Position numbers and translations under genes: made by a program. Positions 26,837 through 34,242 of a stretch of 64,000 nucleotides of DNA are shown here, piece by piece. Each line of letters begins with the position of its first letter. The first letter of the stretch is position 1. The stretch lies in assembly GCF_023008165.1 (NCBI RefSeq), contig NZ_JAKQZA010000002.1, positions 1 through 64,000 of the forward strand, written 5' to 3'. Origin of the DNA: Kordiimonas laminariae (GTDB taxonomy: Bacteria > Pseudomonadota > Alphaproteobacteria > Sphingomonadales > Kordiimonadaceae). A model generated the notes under the pieces. It made no database searches. It saw nothing but the letters and a program-made list of their open reading frames with translations, and was not told where the DNA came from.

Positions 26837-27781
26837 TCAGTCAATAGGTTTTTTGGATATTTTATTCATTAAAATATCATATTCGCTTTCCAAATATTGC
26901 GCATTTAGGCAATTCCAATGCGAAAATTGGTTCCTGAACCATGTTAACTGCCGCTTTGCAAAACGTCGTGTCTGCATCTTTGCATCTTCGATTGCTTCCT
27001 CTTCACTCACCTCACCACGGATAAGTTTGATAAGTGACGGCACTCCGAGCGCCCGCATAATCGGTAGGCTGGTATCAAGGTTCCGCTCCATAAGCGCCTC
27101 AACTTCCTCAAGCGCACCTTCGCCGAGCATCATGTCAAAACGGCGGTTGCAGCGGTCATACAAAACATCTCTTGGCGGCTTGAGAATAAATTTATGGGCA
27201 CAACCCGCTTTATCATGTGCAGTCATCGGGCCCGGTTCATTATTCTTTTGCCATTCACTCAGCGGTTTACCTGTCGCCCGGTACACCTCAACCGCTCGGC
27301 AAACACGCTGTCTATCGCCCGGGAATAAACGTTCCGCGATAACGGGATCATATCCTTTTAATTCGTCATGTAGCTTTTCACTACCATGCTCGCCAGCTTC
27401 CTCCCGAACCGCGTTCCGAATGTCATCCGGAATATCTGGGATTTTTGCCACGCCCTCGAGTAAGAATTTGAAATACATCCCCGTACCACCGATTACGATC
27501 GGGTATTTACCTTCATCCCATGCTTTTTCTATTTCTGTCATCGCGAGCTCAGACCAGTAAGCCGCGGAACAAACTTCACTACCATCCATAAAACGGTATA
27601 GCCTGTGTGAAGCCTGCAATTCATCCTCTTCACTCGGGCATGCAGTTATCACACGCAGGTCTTTATAAACCTGCATACTGTCAGCATTAATAATCACACC
27701 GTTAAGATCTTTTGCGAACTTTAAGGACAATGCCGACTTGCCGCTAGCGGTCGGACCTGCAATAAAAAGAGCCTGTTTCAA
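26837..27781 (-). CDS. miaA: tRNA dimethylallyltransferase
   Basis: 314 residues from the TTG start. It adds a dimethylallyl group to A37 of tRNAs reading U-starting codons. The P-loop FIAGPTASGKSALSL is at residues 6-20, then INADSMQVYKDLRVITACP, GGTGMYFKFLLEG and RRFAKRQLTWFRNQ. The TTG at 27781 has GAGG five bases upstream; the ATG at 27814 adds 11 residues but shows no ribosome site and its codon overlaps the start codon of serB. Either is possible. It is transcribed away from serB. Confidence 0.93.
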   Translation of the reverse strand: MKQALFIAGPTASGKSALSLKFAKDLNGVIINADSMQVYKDLRVITACPSEEDELQASHRLYRFMDGSEVCSAAYWSELAMTEIEKAWDEGKYPIVIGGTGMYFKFLLEGVAKIPDIPDDIRNAVREEAGEHGSEKLHDELKGYDPVIAERLFPGDRQRVCRAVEVYRATGKPLSEWQKNNEPGPMTAHDKAGCAHKFILKPPRDVLYDRCNRRFDMMLGEGALEEVEALMERNLDTSLPIMRALGVPSLIKLIRGEVSEEEAIEDAKMQTRRFAKRQLTWFRNQFSHWNCLNAQYLESEYDILMNKISKKPID

Positions 27782-27812
27782 AAATACCTCACTCTGTTCA
27801 GGATGGTGCTTC

Positions 27813-28706
27813 ATGGATATCGCTTTGACCCTCGTCGTCAACCCCGCGTTTGATATTTCACTGGAAAATATTGAAAACAAGGTAACCGATTTATTATCGC
27901 TCAACGAATATCGTGGTCGCATCTTATCAGAAAACAGAGCAATGGACCTGATTTTTGAAACCAAAGATCATCGCCGCACCCGTGAGATGCTTACCCCCGT
28001 GCTGAATAAGGTTGAAGGTTTAGATTGGGCTCTTCAGGCAACTAAGAAACGCAAGAAGAAACTCCTGCTCGCAGATATGGATTCGACCATCATCACCGTT
28101 GAGTGCATCGATGAGCTCGCTGATTTTGTTGGCCTTAAAGATAAAGTCTCTGAAATCACTGAGAGCGCCATGCGGGGTGAATTGGATTTTGAAGAAGCCC
28201 TTAAAGAACGTGTGGCTCTTCTCAAGGGCCTGACAGCAAGCCAGCTGGATGAATGCTATGAAGACCGGATTGAGCTGATGGGTGGTGCACGCACACTTAT
28301 CCAAACAGTGAAAGCAAATGGCGGCTATGCCGCGCTGGTTTCAGGTGGCTTTACCTTCTTTACCGAGCAAGTAGCAGAACGCGTTGGCTTTGACATGACC
28401 CGCGCCAATGTTTTGGAGATAGCTGATGATCAGCTTACAGGTAAGGTCGTGCCTCCTATTTGTGGTGCGCAAACAAAACTGGATACGCTGAATGAACTAG
28501 CTGAAAAGCTAGAGCTGGAGCAAAGAGACATCATCGCCGTTGGTGATGGTGCTAACGATATTCCTATGCTTGAAGCGGCAGGGCTTGGTGTTGCCTATCA
28601 CGCAAAACCAAAAACCCGCGCAGCAGCCAGAGCAGCGGTGACATATAATGACCTCACAGCTCTACTTTATTTTCAAGGGTATAGCGACGCGGACTTCTCC
28701 AACTAA
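27813..28706 (+). CDS. serB: phosphoserine phosphatase
   Basis: 297 residues. A HAD-superfamily phosphatase for the last step of serine synthesis. HAD motif I is LLADMDSTIITVECIDELAD (about 86-105; catalytic Asp pair DMDST), motif II is ALVSGGFTFFTEQ, and motif III is VGDGANDIPMLEAAGLG. An N-terminal ACT-like region of about 80 residues is as in other alphaproteobacterial SerB. Start ATG at 27813 has AGGATGG upstream; longer frames would run into miaA. Confidence 0.95.
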   Translation: MDIALTLVVNPAFDISLENIENKVTDLLSLNEYRGRILSENRAMDLIFETKDHRRTREMLTPVLNKVEGLDWALQATKKRKKKLLLADMDSTIITVECIDELADFVGLKDKVSEITESAMRGELDFEEALKERVALLKGLTASQLDECYEDRIELMGGARTLIQTVKANGGYAALVSGGFTFFTEQVAERVGFDMTRANVLEIADDQLTGKVVPPICGAQTKLDTLNELAEKLELEQRDIIAVGDGANDIPMLEAAGLGVAYHAKPKTRAAARAAVTYNDLTALLYFQGYSDADFSN

Positions 28707-28720
28707 CTGCTAATTTAAAT

Positions 28721-29245
28721 TTACTTCAGCTTATACTTGATATTCGCCTTAAATGCTTCGACTTCGAGCGGGGCATTTCTATAGCCGTATCTGGCAACAT
28801 CCTGAATATGCTGAACGATCACTTGGTCAAGGCTTGAACGCTCAATTTGCAACACATGCACAAGTTCATGTGCAAGTTTAGGCCGATCAAGCTTATATCC
28901 CTCGCGGGCATAAATTGAATACCCAAAGACCTGTGCATTATTGATAACATCAGGGCCAACAAGTCCCAACTTCTCACCAAGGGCTTTCAGTGCCAGATTT
29001 TCATAGGGAAACGGGACCTCATCTACATAGATGACTCTAACTTTTTCTGGGTATTGAACGCCAACATCTTTGGCTAGTTTTAACTCAGTTTCATTAAGTG
29101 GCTTGCCAAGCTCTAATCCTTTTTTATCTACGTCCTTTGCCCATTCGATATATTGCGGCAACAACTGTGCATAAGCTTGCTCCTGTGCATTTGCAGAGAG
29201 AACCTGAAAACTCATAAGGACAGCAACAAGTATTGGTTTCAACAT
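28721..29245 (-). CDS. exported HExxH metallopeptidase-like protein
   Basis: 174 residues. A signal peptide (LKPILVAVLMSFQVLSANA, cleavage near residue 20) leads to a helical domain and the zinc-binding motif HELVH (in RPKLAHELVHVLQIERSS, about residues 126-130). A downstream Glu in NAPLEVEAFKAN could be the third ligand, as in small gluzincin-like (minigluzincin, DUF4157-type) proteins. Probably periplasmic. It follows the MarR gene by 19 bases on the same strand, so it is likely co-regulated with it. Enzyme activity is inferred from the motif only. Confidence 0.68.
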   Translation of the reverse strand: MLKPILVAVLMSFQVLSANAQEQAYAQLLPQYIEWAKDVDKKGLELGKPLNETELKLAKDVGVQYPEKVRVIYVDEVPFPYENLALKALGEKLGLVGPDVINNAQVFGYSIYAREGYKLDRPKLAHELVHVLQIERSSLDQVIVQHIQDVARYGYRNAPLEVEAFKANIKYKLK

Positions 29246-29264
29246 CTTTTATCTCTTTACGCTT

Positions 29265-29759
29265 CTACGTTTCTATAAGTTCTTCATTATATTTGGGAAA
29301 CTTGTCACATAGTCTATAAAGCAGCGATTGGCGGTTCAGCGCTCGCTCCATCAATTTCACACCCTGCTCAAGGTCAATACCGATTTCCTGCCACATCACA
29401 TCATAGACGTGCTCAAAATCTTTCATGATCGCAACAATCCGCTCGGCCTCGGGGCGCGCAGCAGCCGAAATATCATAGACCCGCTTACGAGAATCCTTTC
29501 CATCAGGAGAAGATGTAAAAAACCCATCTTTTACACTCCCTTTCAAGCGATTTTCCAAAACCTGACGCGAAATACCGATGTGTTTTGATAGCTCCGTCGA
29601 AGACATTGCTCCCTTGGTATAAAGTGCAAGAACAATAGAAATCTTGTTGGCATGCAAACTGATACCTAACTGATCAAACACCTCAGCACCTTGAATACTG
29701 ATTAATTCAGTCGCTCGGAATAAAATCGCACCAAACTGCGGGCTTCGTATATCAGACAT
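29265..29759 (-). CDS. MarR-family winged-helix regulator
   Basis: 164 residues. The helix-turn-helix MSSTELSKHIGISRQVLENRLKG (about 51-73) is followed by a wing with the family pattern DGKDSRKRVYDIS and long dimerisation helices at both ends. The ligand is unknown. A dyad of 36 bp lies 17-52 bases upstream of its ATG, and a site of the same design precedes the metallophosphoesterase gene, so it probably represses itself, the HExxH gene and that enzyme (inference). Confidence 0.85.
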   Translation of the reverse strand: MSDIRSPQFGAILFRATELISIQGAEVFDQLGISLHANKISIVLALYTKGAMSSTELSKHIGISRQVLENRLKGSVKDGFFTSSPDGKDSRKRVYDISAAARPEAERIVAIMKDFEHVYDVMWQEIGIDLEQGVKLMERALNRQSLLYRLCDKFPKYNEELIET

Positions 29760-29775
29760 GTATTTTCCCTCTTTA

Positions 29776-29811
29776 ATTTACGCAATTTTTTCCGAAATTT
29801 CTTGCACAAAT
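29776..29811. promoter_or_regulatory. putative MarR operator upstream of marR
   Basis: ATTTACGCAA (29776-29785) and TTGCACAAAT (29802-29811) form an inverted repeat (8 of 10 positions) separated by 16 bp (TTTTTTCC then GAAATTTC). The same design recurs at 31168-31203 upstream of the metallophosphoesterase gene. Confidence 0.65.
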
Positions 29812-29814
29812 CAA

Positions 29815-29848
29815 GTAGAAAAAGAGAGGCTGGATAACAGCCCCTCCT
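29815..29848 (-). terminator. terminator of the metallophosphoesterase gene
   Basis: On the minus strand, just after the stop at 29861, a GAGGGGCTG / CAGCCTC hairpin with a small loop is followed by TCTTTTTC. This isolates the gene from the marR promoter immediately beyond. Confidence 0.75.
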
Positions 29849-29860
29849 TATATTTCGCCC

Positions 29861-31027
29861 TTAAAGCTGTTCTTTTGTACCATCGTCCAACAAACGGAAC
29901 GCATCCACACCATTTAGAAGCAAGCCTTCAGAACGTTTGCTAGGGAAACTGCCCCGATAGTCTTTCGGGTGCTTAACATTCACAGCGAATACTTTACCGT
30001 CATAATGCTTCCCAACTGACCATTGTGGTTGGTGTCCAACAACTACCGCCTTAGCGCCGAAGTGTTTTAGTCCTTTTTCCACAGTTTCCTGACTTAGATC
30101 CGCTTCAAAGTAACCACGGTACCAAGAAGGACCTTTACGTCTGTGAACCAAAACCGCTTCTGCGGCTTCATCTTGCGTTGGCACATAGGCCTGACGATAC
30201 TGATTGCGTACGATAGTGTTTAACTCATCAAGGCTATAACCCGCTTCAACAATATCAGGGTGCAATCCACCATGAACAAACAGATATCCGTTAATCCGCT
30301 CAATTGTGTTTTTGCTCGCCATCCAGCGCCCTAAAAGAGCATCATCCCCAAAAAGATCAAACTCTTGTTTTTTTAGGGCAGCAGCAACATAGAAATATTT
30401 GTCTGCCGCTTTCTGGAAATTCCCCTGCAAGTTCTTGATCTCATGGTTACCAAGGATAAAATGAACAGTACCACCTGCCGCTTTTGCCTCTTGTTCAAGT
30501 TTATAAATAAACCAAAGAACCTGTGTTGTTGAATCGCCGCGATCAACAAAATCACCAACCAATACAAGATGGCCTTTGCCGAAAGTCCAGTTTAGATCAG
30601 CATCAATCACTTGCTGGGCAATAAGGAAATCCCGGAAAGTCTTGAAGTTACTTTCAACGTCAGAGATGGCAACAATCGGCTCTCCATCGTTATATACCGC
30701 TTTCGGTGTTTCCACATGCGGGGTTATTGTTAGATTAAATGTTGAATCCTCAAGAGGGAAATACACCTCTGCATCTAATTGGCCATCCGGCGCCATATAT
30801 TCTTTCTCGATATAAAAGCCTTCTTTACCGCCACCTTTTATATAATGCGCAGCAATATTATCTCCTTCGTAAAACACATGAGGACCCTCGCCTCCAAGCT
30901 TATACGCAAGATCATTGTCGCCCATATCAATATCAACACCAAAGGCCACCGCCGCAGTGATAAGAGTTACCAACAACAAAGTTGCCGTGATAAAGAAATG
31001 TTTCAAATTGGTTAGGATAAGTCTCAT
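29861..31027 (-). CDS. exported calcineurin-like metallophosphoesterase
   Basis: 388 residues. The ATG at 31027 has GGAGA 6-10 bases upstream and starts a membrane-anchor or signal segment (about 5-27, FFITATLLLVTLITAAVAF). After an approximately 90-residue beta-rich N-terminal part come the phosphoesterase motifs: AISDVESN (motif I), VLVGDFVDRGDSTTQVL (motif II), FILGNHEIKN (motif III), a FVHGGLHPD histidine and VVGHQPQWS. Motif I has Glu where metal-binding His is usual (D-x-H). It likely acts outside the inner membrane on a phosphoprotein or phosphoester; the substrate is unknown. It is preceded by a nested palindrome and two copies of a leader-like repeat. Confidence 0.82.
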   Translation of the reverse strand: MRLILTNLKHFFITATLLLVTLITAAVAFGVDIDMGDNDLAYKLGGEGPHVFYEGDNIAAHYIKGGGKEGFYIEKEYMAPDGQLDAEVYFPLEDSTFNLTITPHVETPKAVYNDGEPIVAISDVESNFKTFRDFLIAQQVIDADLNWTFGKGHLVLVGDFVDRGDSTTQVLWFIYKLEQEAKAAGGTVHFILGNHEIKNLQGNFQKAADKYFYVAAALKKQEFDLFGDDALLGRWMASKNTIERINGYLFVHGGLHPDIVEAGYSLDELNTIVRNQYRQAYVPTQDEAAEAVLVHRRKGPSWYRGYFEADLSQETVEKGLKHFGAKAVVVGHQPQWSVGKHYDGKVFAVNVKHPKDYRGSFPSKRSEGLLLNGVDAFRLLDDGTKEQL

Positions 31028-31116
31028 AACTTTTCTCCATTTATAGACGCTACGCCGCGTCGTTATTCTTGGCCAAATACTTGGCAGTGGTGCCCCGTTC
31101 ACGCTCACTTACAATC
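31025..31116 (-). repeat. leader repeat copy A (5' region of metallophosphoesterase)
   Basis: 92 bp running from upstream through the ribosome site to the ATG of the phosphoesterase gene. It aligns without gaps to copy B at 31226-31317, about 78% identical by eye. Conserved parts include a GACGC/GCGTC hairpin, a GGAGA ribosome site and the ATG itself. Confidence 0.75.
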
Positions 31117-31162
31117 CAAACGCTCTAAACTTTAGGCTGCGTATGTCAGGCATATCGCTTTC

Positions 31163-31208
31163 TATTTATTTATGCAAGTTTTTGCGCAAAATATTGCATA
31201 AATAAATA
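31163..31208. promoter_or_regulatory. nested palindrome, putative MarR operator
   Basis: TATTTATTTATGCAA (31163-31177) and its exact reverse complement (31194-31208) flank 16 bp that contain a second perfect palindrome TTTTGCGCAAAA (31180-31191). The inner ten bases of each arm, ATTTATGCAA and TTGCATAAAT, and the 16-bp spacing match the dyad in front of marR. It is centred about 160 bases upstream of the phosphoesterase ATG and between the two leader repeats. Confidence 0.7.
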
Positions 31209-31225
31209 TTACCTTCACAATGAAA

Positions 31226-31317
31226 CATAATTTTTCTCCATTTACGGACGCCTCGCCGCGTCGTTATCGTTAGGTGAACACCAGGCAAAGGTGTCCTGTT
31301 CGCGCTCACTTATAATC
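31226..31317 (-). repeat. leader repeat copy B (upstream, vestigial start)
   Basis: Second copy of the 92-bp unit, ending in its own ribosome site and ATG (31226-31228). The frame behind that ATG closes after 20 codons, inside the operator, so it looks like the remains of a duplicated gene start or a tandem leader element. It begins 42 bases after the stop of the HAAS-domain gene. Confidence 0.7.
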
Positions 31318-31358
31318 ATGAGCATCGTTCGGTTTATTCGGTTGTCTTAAGTTAGTGG

Positions 31359-31907
31359 TTACATCTGCCGTTTAAGGATACTGAGCAGTTTGCCAGTTAA
31401 ACGGCCAATTACCGCACCAAGCACTAAAGCAATTGGCACCAACCACCATCCTAGAAGCTCAGCAGTTCCCGGCGGTTGATTAGATATCATGCCCACTACG
31501 AACGCTTCACCGTGCGGTGCTGTCCAAACACCAATGCTATCCGCTAAAAATGGCTTTGCTAACCCCAACAGAACCAGTGCGGCCGCCACCAAATACCCAA
31601 ATACTGCGGTGCCGTAATAAAGGCTTTTACCCACACCTTTTTTCACCGCTTCGATCGCTTTAAAACCTTTTGGGGGTGGTGCGCCATCAACGATGTGATC
31701 GACATAAGCACTGGCAAGGTCACGTGGATTACCAAAATCATCTAGTATATCGCTAACCGTAACCTCCGCTCCTTGCTCTTCCAGCCGATCATAAATATGG
31801 CTTTCAATTTCGCGGATCACCTCATCGGCGGTTGCTTTATCAAGGCGGGACAGATAGCGACCGAGTGATTTAAGGTATTCGTGAATCAATTCCCTATCAG
31901 ACATCAT
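31359..31907 (-). CDS. HAAS-domain (DUF1700-like) membrane protein
   Basis: 182 residues. The N-terminal helical domain (LIHEYLKSLGRYLSRLDKATADEVIREIESHIYDRLEE, about 6-44, then DILDDFGNPRDLASAYV) is the HAAS/DUF1700 pattern found next to PadR regulators. Two or three membrane segments follow (about 100-120 and 148-170). It sits 9 bases after the PadR gene, the standard pairing. HAAS proteins are thought to tune the partner regulator or sense envelope state; the precise role here is unknown. The start could be either of two adjacent ATGs. Confidence 0.82.
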   Translation of the reverse strand: MMSDRELIHEYLKSLGRYLSRLDKATADEVIREIESHIYDRLEEQGAEVTVSDILDDFGNPRDLASAYVDHIVDGAPPPKGFKAIEAVKKGVGKSLYYGTAVFGYLVAAALVLLGLAKPFLADSIGVWTAPHGEAFVVGMISNQPPGTAELLGWWLVPIALVLGAVIGRLTGKLLSILKRQM

Positions 31908-31916
31908 GTTCTCTCC

Positions 31917-32294
31917 CTAGTTTGATTGTGCTTTGTTAAAGTCTGAAGGTCCGCCCTCCAGTATGCATTCAATATCTGCTGCTGACTTGCGCCAACGAGC
32001 ACTGACTGTAGGAAGCACCTTTTCACCAAGCTCGGTAAGCCGATAATATTTTCTTGGCCTTGCACCCTCTTCCTGTCGCCAATCTGCATCGATTACCCCT
32101 TCCCGTTTGAGGCGGTCCAGAAGAGGATACAGTGTGCCCTCTGTAATCGTCACAGTTTCAAACTCATGTAGGAAGTTAAGAAGCTGCAATCCGTACAAAT
32201 CCCGGCCTTTCAGAACAGCCATTATCACCAGTTCCAGGGTACCCTTCCGGTGTTGTACATCCCATTTTGCTTCAAATTTTTCTTGGTCTGTCAT
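31917..32294 (-). CDS. PadR-family transcriptional regulator
   Basis: 125 residues from the ATG at 32294, which has AAGG 7 bases upstream; longer in-frame starts would consume the promoter and operator. Winged helix: GTLELVIMAVLKGRDLYGLQLL, TEGTLYPLLDRLKREGVI, and the wing ARPRKYYRLTELG, all typical of PadR. A 15-bp palindrome lies 17 bases upstream. It should repress its own operon with the HAAS protein gene. Confidence 0.92.
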   Translation of the reverse strand: MTDQEKFEAKWDVQHRKGTLELVIMAVLKGRDLYGLQLLNFLHEFETVTITEGTLYPLLDRLKREGVIDADWRQEEGARPRKYYRLTELGEKVLPTVSARWRKSAADIECILEGGPSDFNKAQSN

Positions 32295-32310
32295 TGCGTA
32301 ACCTTGTTTA

Positions 32311-32325
32311 ACATAGTTACTATGT
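32311..32325. promoter_or_regulatory. palindrome upstream of padR-HAAS operon
   Basis: ACATAGT-T-ACTATGT is a perfect 7-bp-arm palindrome 17-31 bases upstream of the PadR ATG. PadR proteins commonly bind ATGT/ACAT-type dyads at their own promoter, so autoregulation is the natural reading. Confidence 0.7.
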
Positions 32326-32395
32326 ATTACCAAGTATGATGCATTACAATATGTAGAGCGATATTTTTTCAAAAAATCTATGAAAACACGGCACC

Positions 32396-32427
32396 AAAAA
32401 AAAAGAGGGCCGGAAAACCGACCCTCT
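32396..32427 (-). terminator. Rho-independent terminator of degP
   Basis: AGAGGGCCGG/CCGACCCTCT pair (one G-T) around AAAA; on the minus strand nine T residues follow. It is 30 bases past the degP stop. Confidence 0.92.
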
Positions 32428-32456
32428 ATCAAGGTATTTACGAAAGACGCTGATTA

Positions 32457-33977
32457 TTAATTATCAGCATCTTTCTTTTCTTTCAGAAGACGAAGTGGTA
32501 CGTGTGCCGACACGCCGCGTACGTTGATGAGAACAAGAACGCTTTCACGGCCTTCATCACGAATTTCTTCGATAATCTCTTCAACTTCAGCTGGGCTGTC
32601 CACGCGCTTCTGATCAACACGTACGATTACTGCACCAACACGGATACCCGCATTAGCTGCTGGTGTTCGGCGTGCAACACGCACAACGGCAACACCTTCT
32701 ACATCATCAGCAATCTTGTAACGGCGACGAAGATTATCGTTAAGCGGTGCTAGTTCCATACCTTCAACAAGGGCACGGTCGCTATCACGCTCACGCTTGG
32801 AACGAGGTTCTTCCTGCTCTTCCTCTTCCGCTTCAGGGTTAATAAATTCACCCGTTTTCACACGAATTGTCTGACGCTCACGCTCACGAATGATAACAAC
32901 ATCAACCGCCTGATCGATTTTAGTGCGCTTAACAAGACGGCTAAGGGAATTACTGTCTACAACCGGCTTACCATCCCACTCAATGATAATATCACCGTCT
33001 TCGATACCAGCGTCAGCTGCAGGGCCTTCAGGCTCAACACGTGTGATAAGAGCGCCCTTAGTAACGTCAACACGCATCGCTTTCGCGATATCTTCATTAA
33101 GAGGCTGAATACCCACACCGAGCCAACCACGGCGTACTTTACCGAACTCACGTAGTTCTTCTACAACGCGGCGAGCATCGTTTGCAGGAATTGAGAAACC
33201 GATACCTACGTTACCACCTGTTGGGGAGAAGATAGCAGTGTTCACGCCGATCACATCACCTTCCATATTGAAAAGTGGCCCGCCAGAATTACCGCGGTTA
33301 ATTGGTGCATCTGTCTGGATATATTCAACGTCAGAACGGTTATTGATATCACGGTTACGTGCTGAAATGATACCAGCCGATACCGTACCACCAAGGCCAA
33401 ATGGGTTACCAATTGCAACAACCCAGTCACCGATGCGGTCTTTATCACTATCACCCCACTGAACTGCTTCAAACTTCTCGCCGTTGCCAGCTTCAATTTT
33501 CAGAACAGCTACATCAGAAAGTGCATCGCGGCCCAGGATTTCAGCAGCATATTCTTGACCATCAGTTAGAATAACTGTGATTTCATCCGCTTCATCAATT
33601 ACGTGGTTGTTTGTAATAACAATACCGCTTTCATCAACGATGAAACCAGAACCTAGCGAGCGCGCCTGACGCGGCTCATCATCTTCTTCAAAACGATCGC
33701 GGAACTGTTCCCAGAATTCACCGAATGGGCTGCCTTCAGGGAAACGGCGATTACCGTTTCTACGTGTATTACGCTCAATTGTTTGAACGGTGGAAATATT
33801 CACTACACTTGGCTGAAGCTTCTCAACAAGATTTGCAAAGCTACCTGGAGAATCAGCCGCAACTACGGGCTTTAGAGAAACCGTAGTCATCGCAATCACA
33901 AGCATCGCGATGACTGCGGCTTTAAGTGCCTGCATCGGTGCCTGTGCATTAATCGCTGTAACCTTATAAGTGCTCAC
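32457..33977 (-). CDS. degP: DegP/HtrA-type periplasmic serine protease
   Basis: 506 residues from GTG at 33977, chosen because AAGGAG lies exactly 7 bases upstream (an ATG two codons earlier leaves only one base). A signal peptide is followed by the trypsin-like domain with catalytic His125 (VITNNHVIDE), Asp155 (ALSDVAVLKI) and Ser231 (RGNSGGPL), then PDZ1 (GWLGVGIQPL...) and PDZ2. An acidic Glu-rich linker of about 10 residues separates the PDZ domains. It degrades or refolds damaged envelope proteins. It lies downstream of hflK-hflC, which is the usual alphaproteobacterial order. Confidence 0.95.
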   Translation of the reverse strand: MSTYKVTAINAQAPMQALKAAVIAMLVIAMTTVSLKPVVAADSPGSFANLVEKLQPSVVNISTVQTIERNTRRNGNRRFPEGSPFGEFWEQFRDRFEEDDEPRQARSLGSGFIVDESGIVITNNHVIDEADEITVILTDGQEYAAEILGRDALSDVAVLKIEAGNGEKFEAVQWGDSDKDRIGDWVVAIGNPFGLGGTVSAGIISARNRDINNRSDVEYIQTDAPINRGNSGGPLFNMEGDVIGVNTAIFSPTGGNVGIGFSIPANDARRVVEELREFGKVRRGWLGVGIQPLNEDIAKAMRVDVTKGALITRVEPEGPAADAGIEDGDIIIEWDGKPVVDSNSLSRLVKRTKIDQAVDVVIIRERERQTIRVKTGEFINPEAEEEEQEEPRSKRERDSDRALVEGMELAPLNDNLRRRYKIADDVEGVAVVRVARRTPAANAGIRVGAVIVRVDQKRVDSPAEVEEIIEEIRDEGRESVLVLINVRGVSAHVPLRLLKEKKDADN

Positions 33978-34242
33978 GCACATACTCCTTATATTATTTA
34001 TTACTCTTGCTGGCCGTACGCAGCATACTGCTGTCTTTCTACATCGCATCACCAAACTATGGTTGGGTCAACCCCATTAAGCGTAGCTTGCGATTAACGG
34101 AGACATCCCTGCGACAAACGCCCGATTCAGGCCAAGAGTAACCCCTTCCCACTTAAACCCAAGGCCCTGTTTCATAGGAAACAAGGCCTCCGGCACTTAC
34201 CTTACGAAGCAAACGAAGGAGTACCTCCGTCCTTTTTAAGGT
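33978..34242 (-). other. hflC-degP intergenic region with long hairpin
   Basis: 265 bases without a gene. It contains a strong imperfect hairpin, AGGCC-c-TGTTTC / GAAACA-a-GGCCT with a four-base loop (34162-34189), and a smaller GGAG/CTCC hairpin near 34218-34228 after the hflC stop. Neither has a T-tail on the minus strand, so the hairpins may be processing or mRNA-stability signals between hflC and degP. degP probably has its own promoter here; I could not identify it. Confidence 0.4.
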
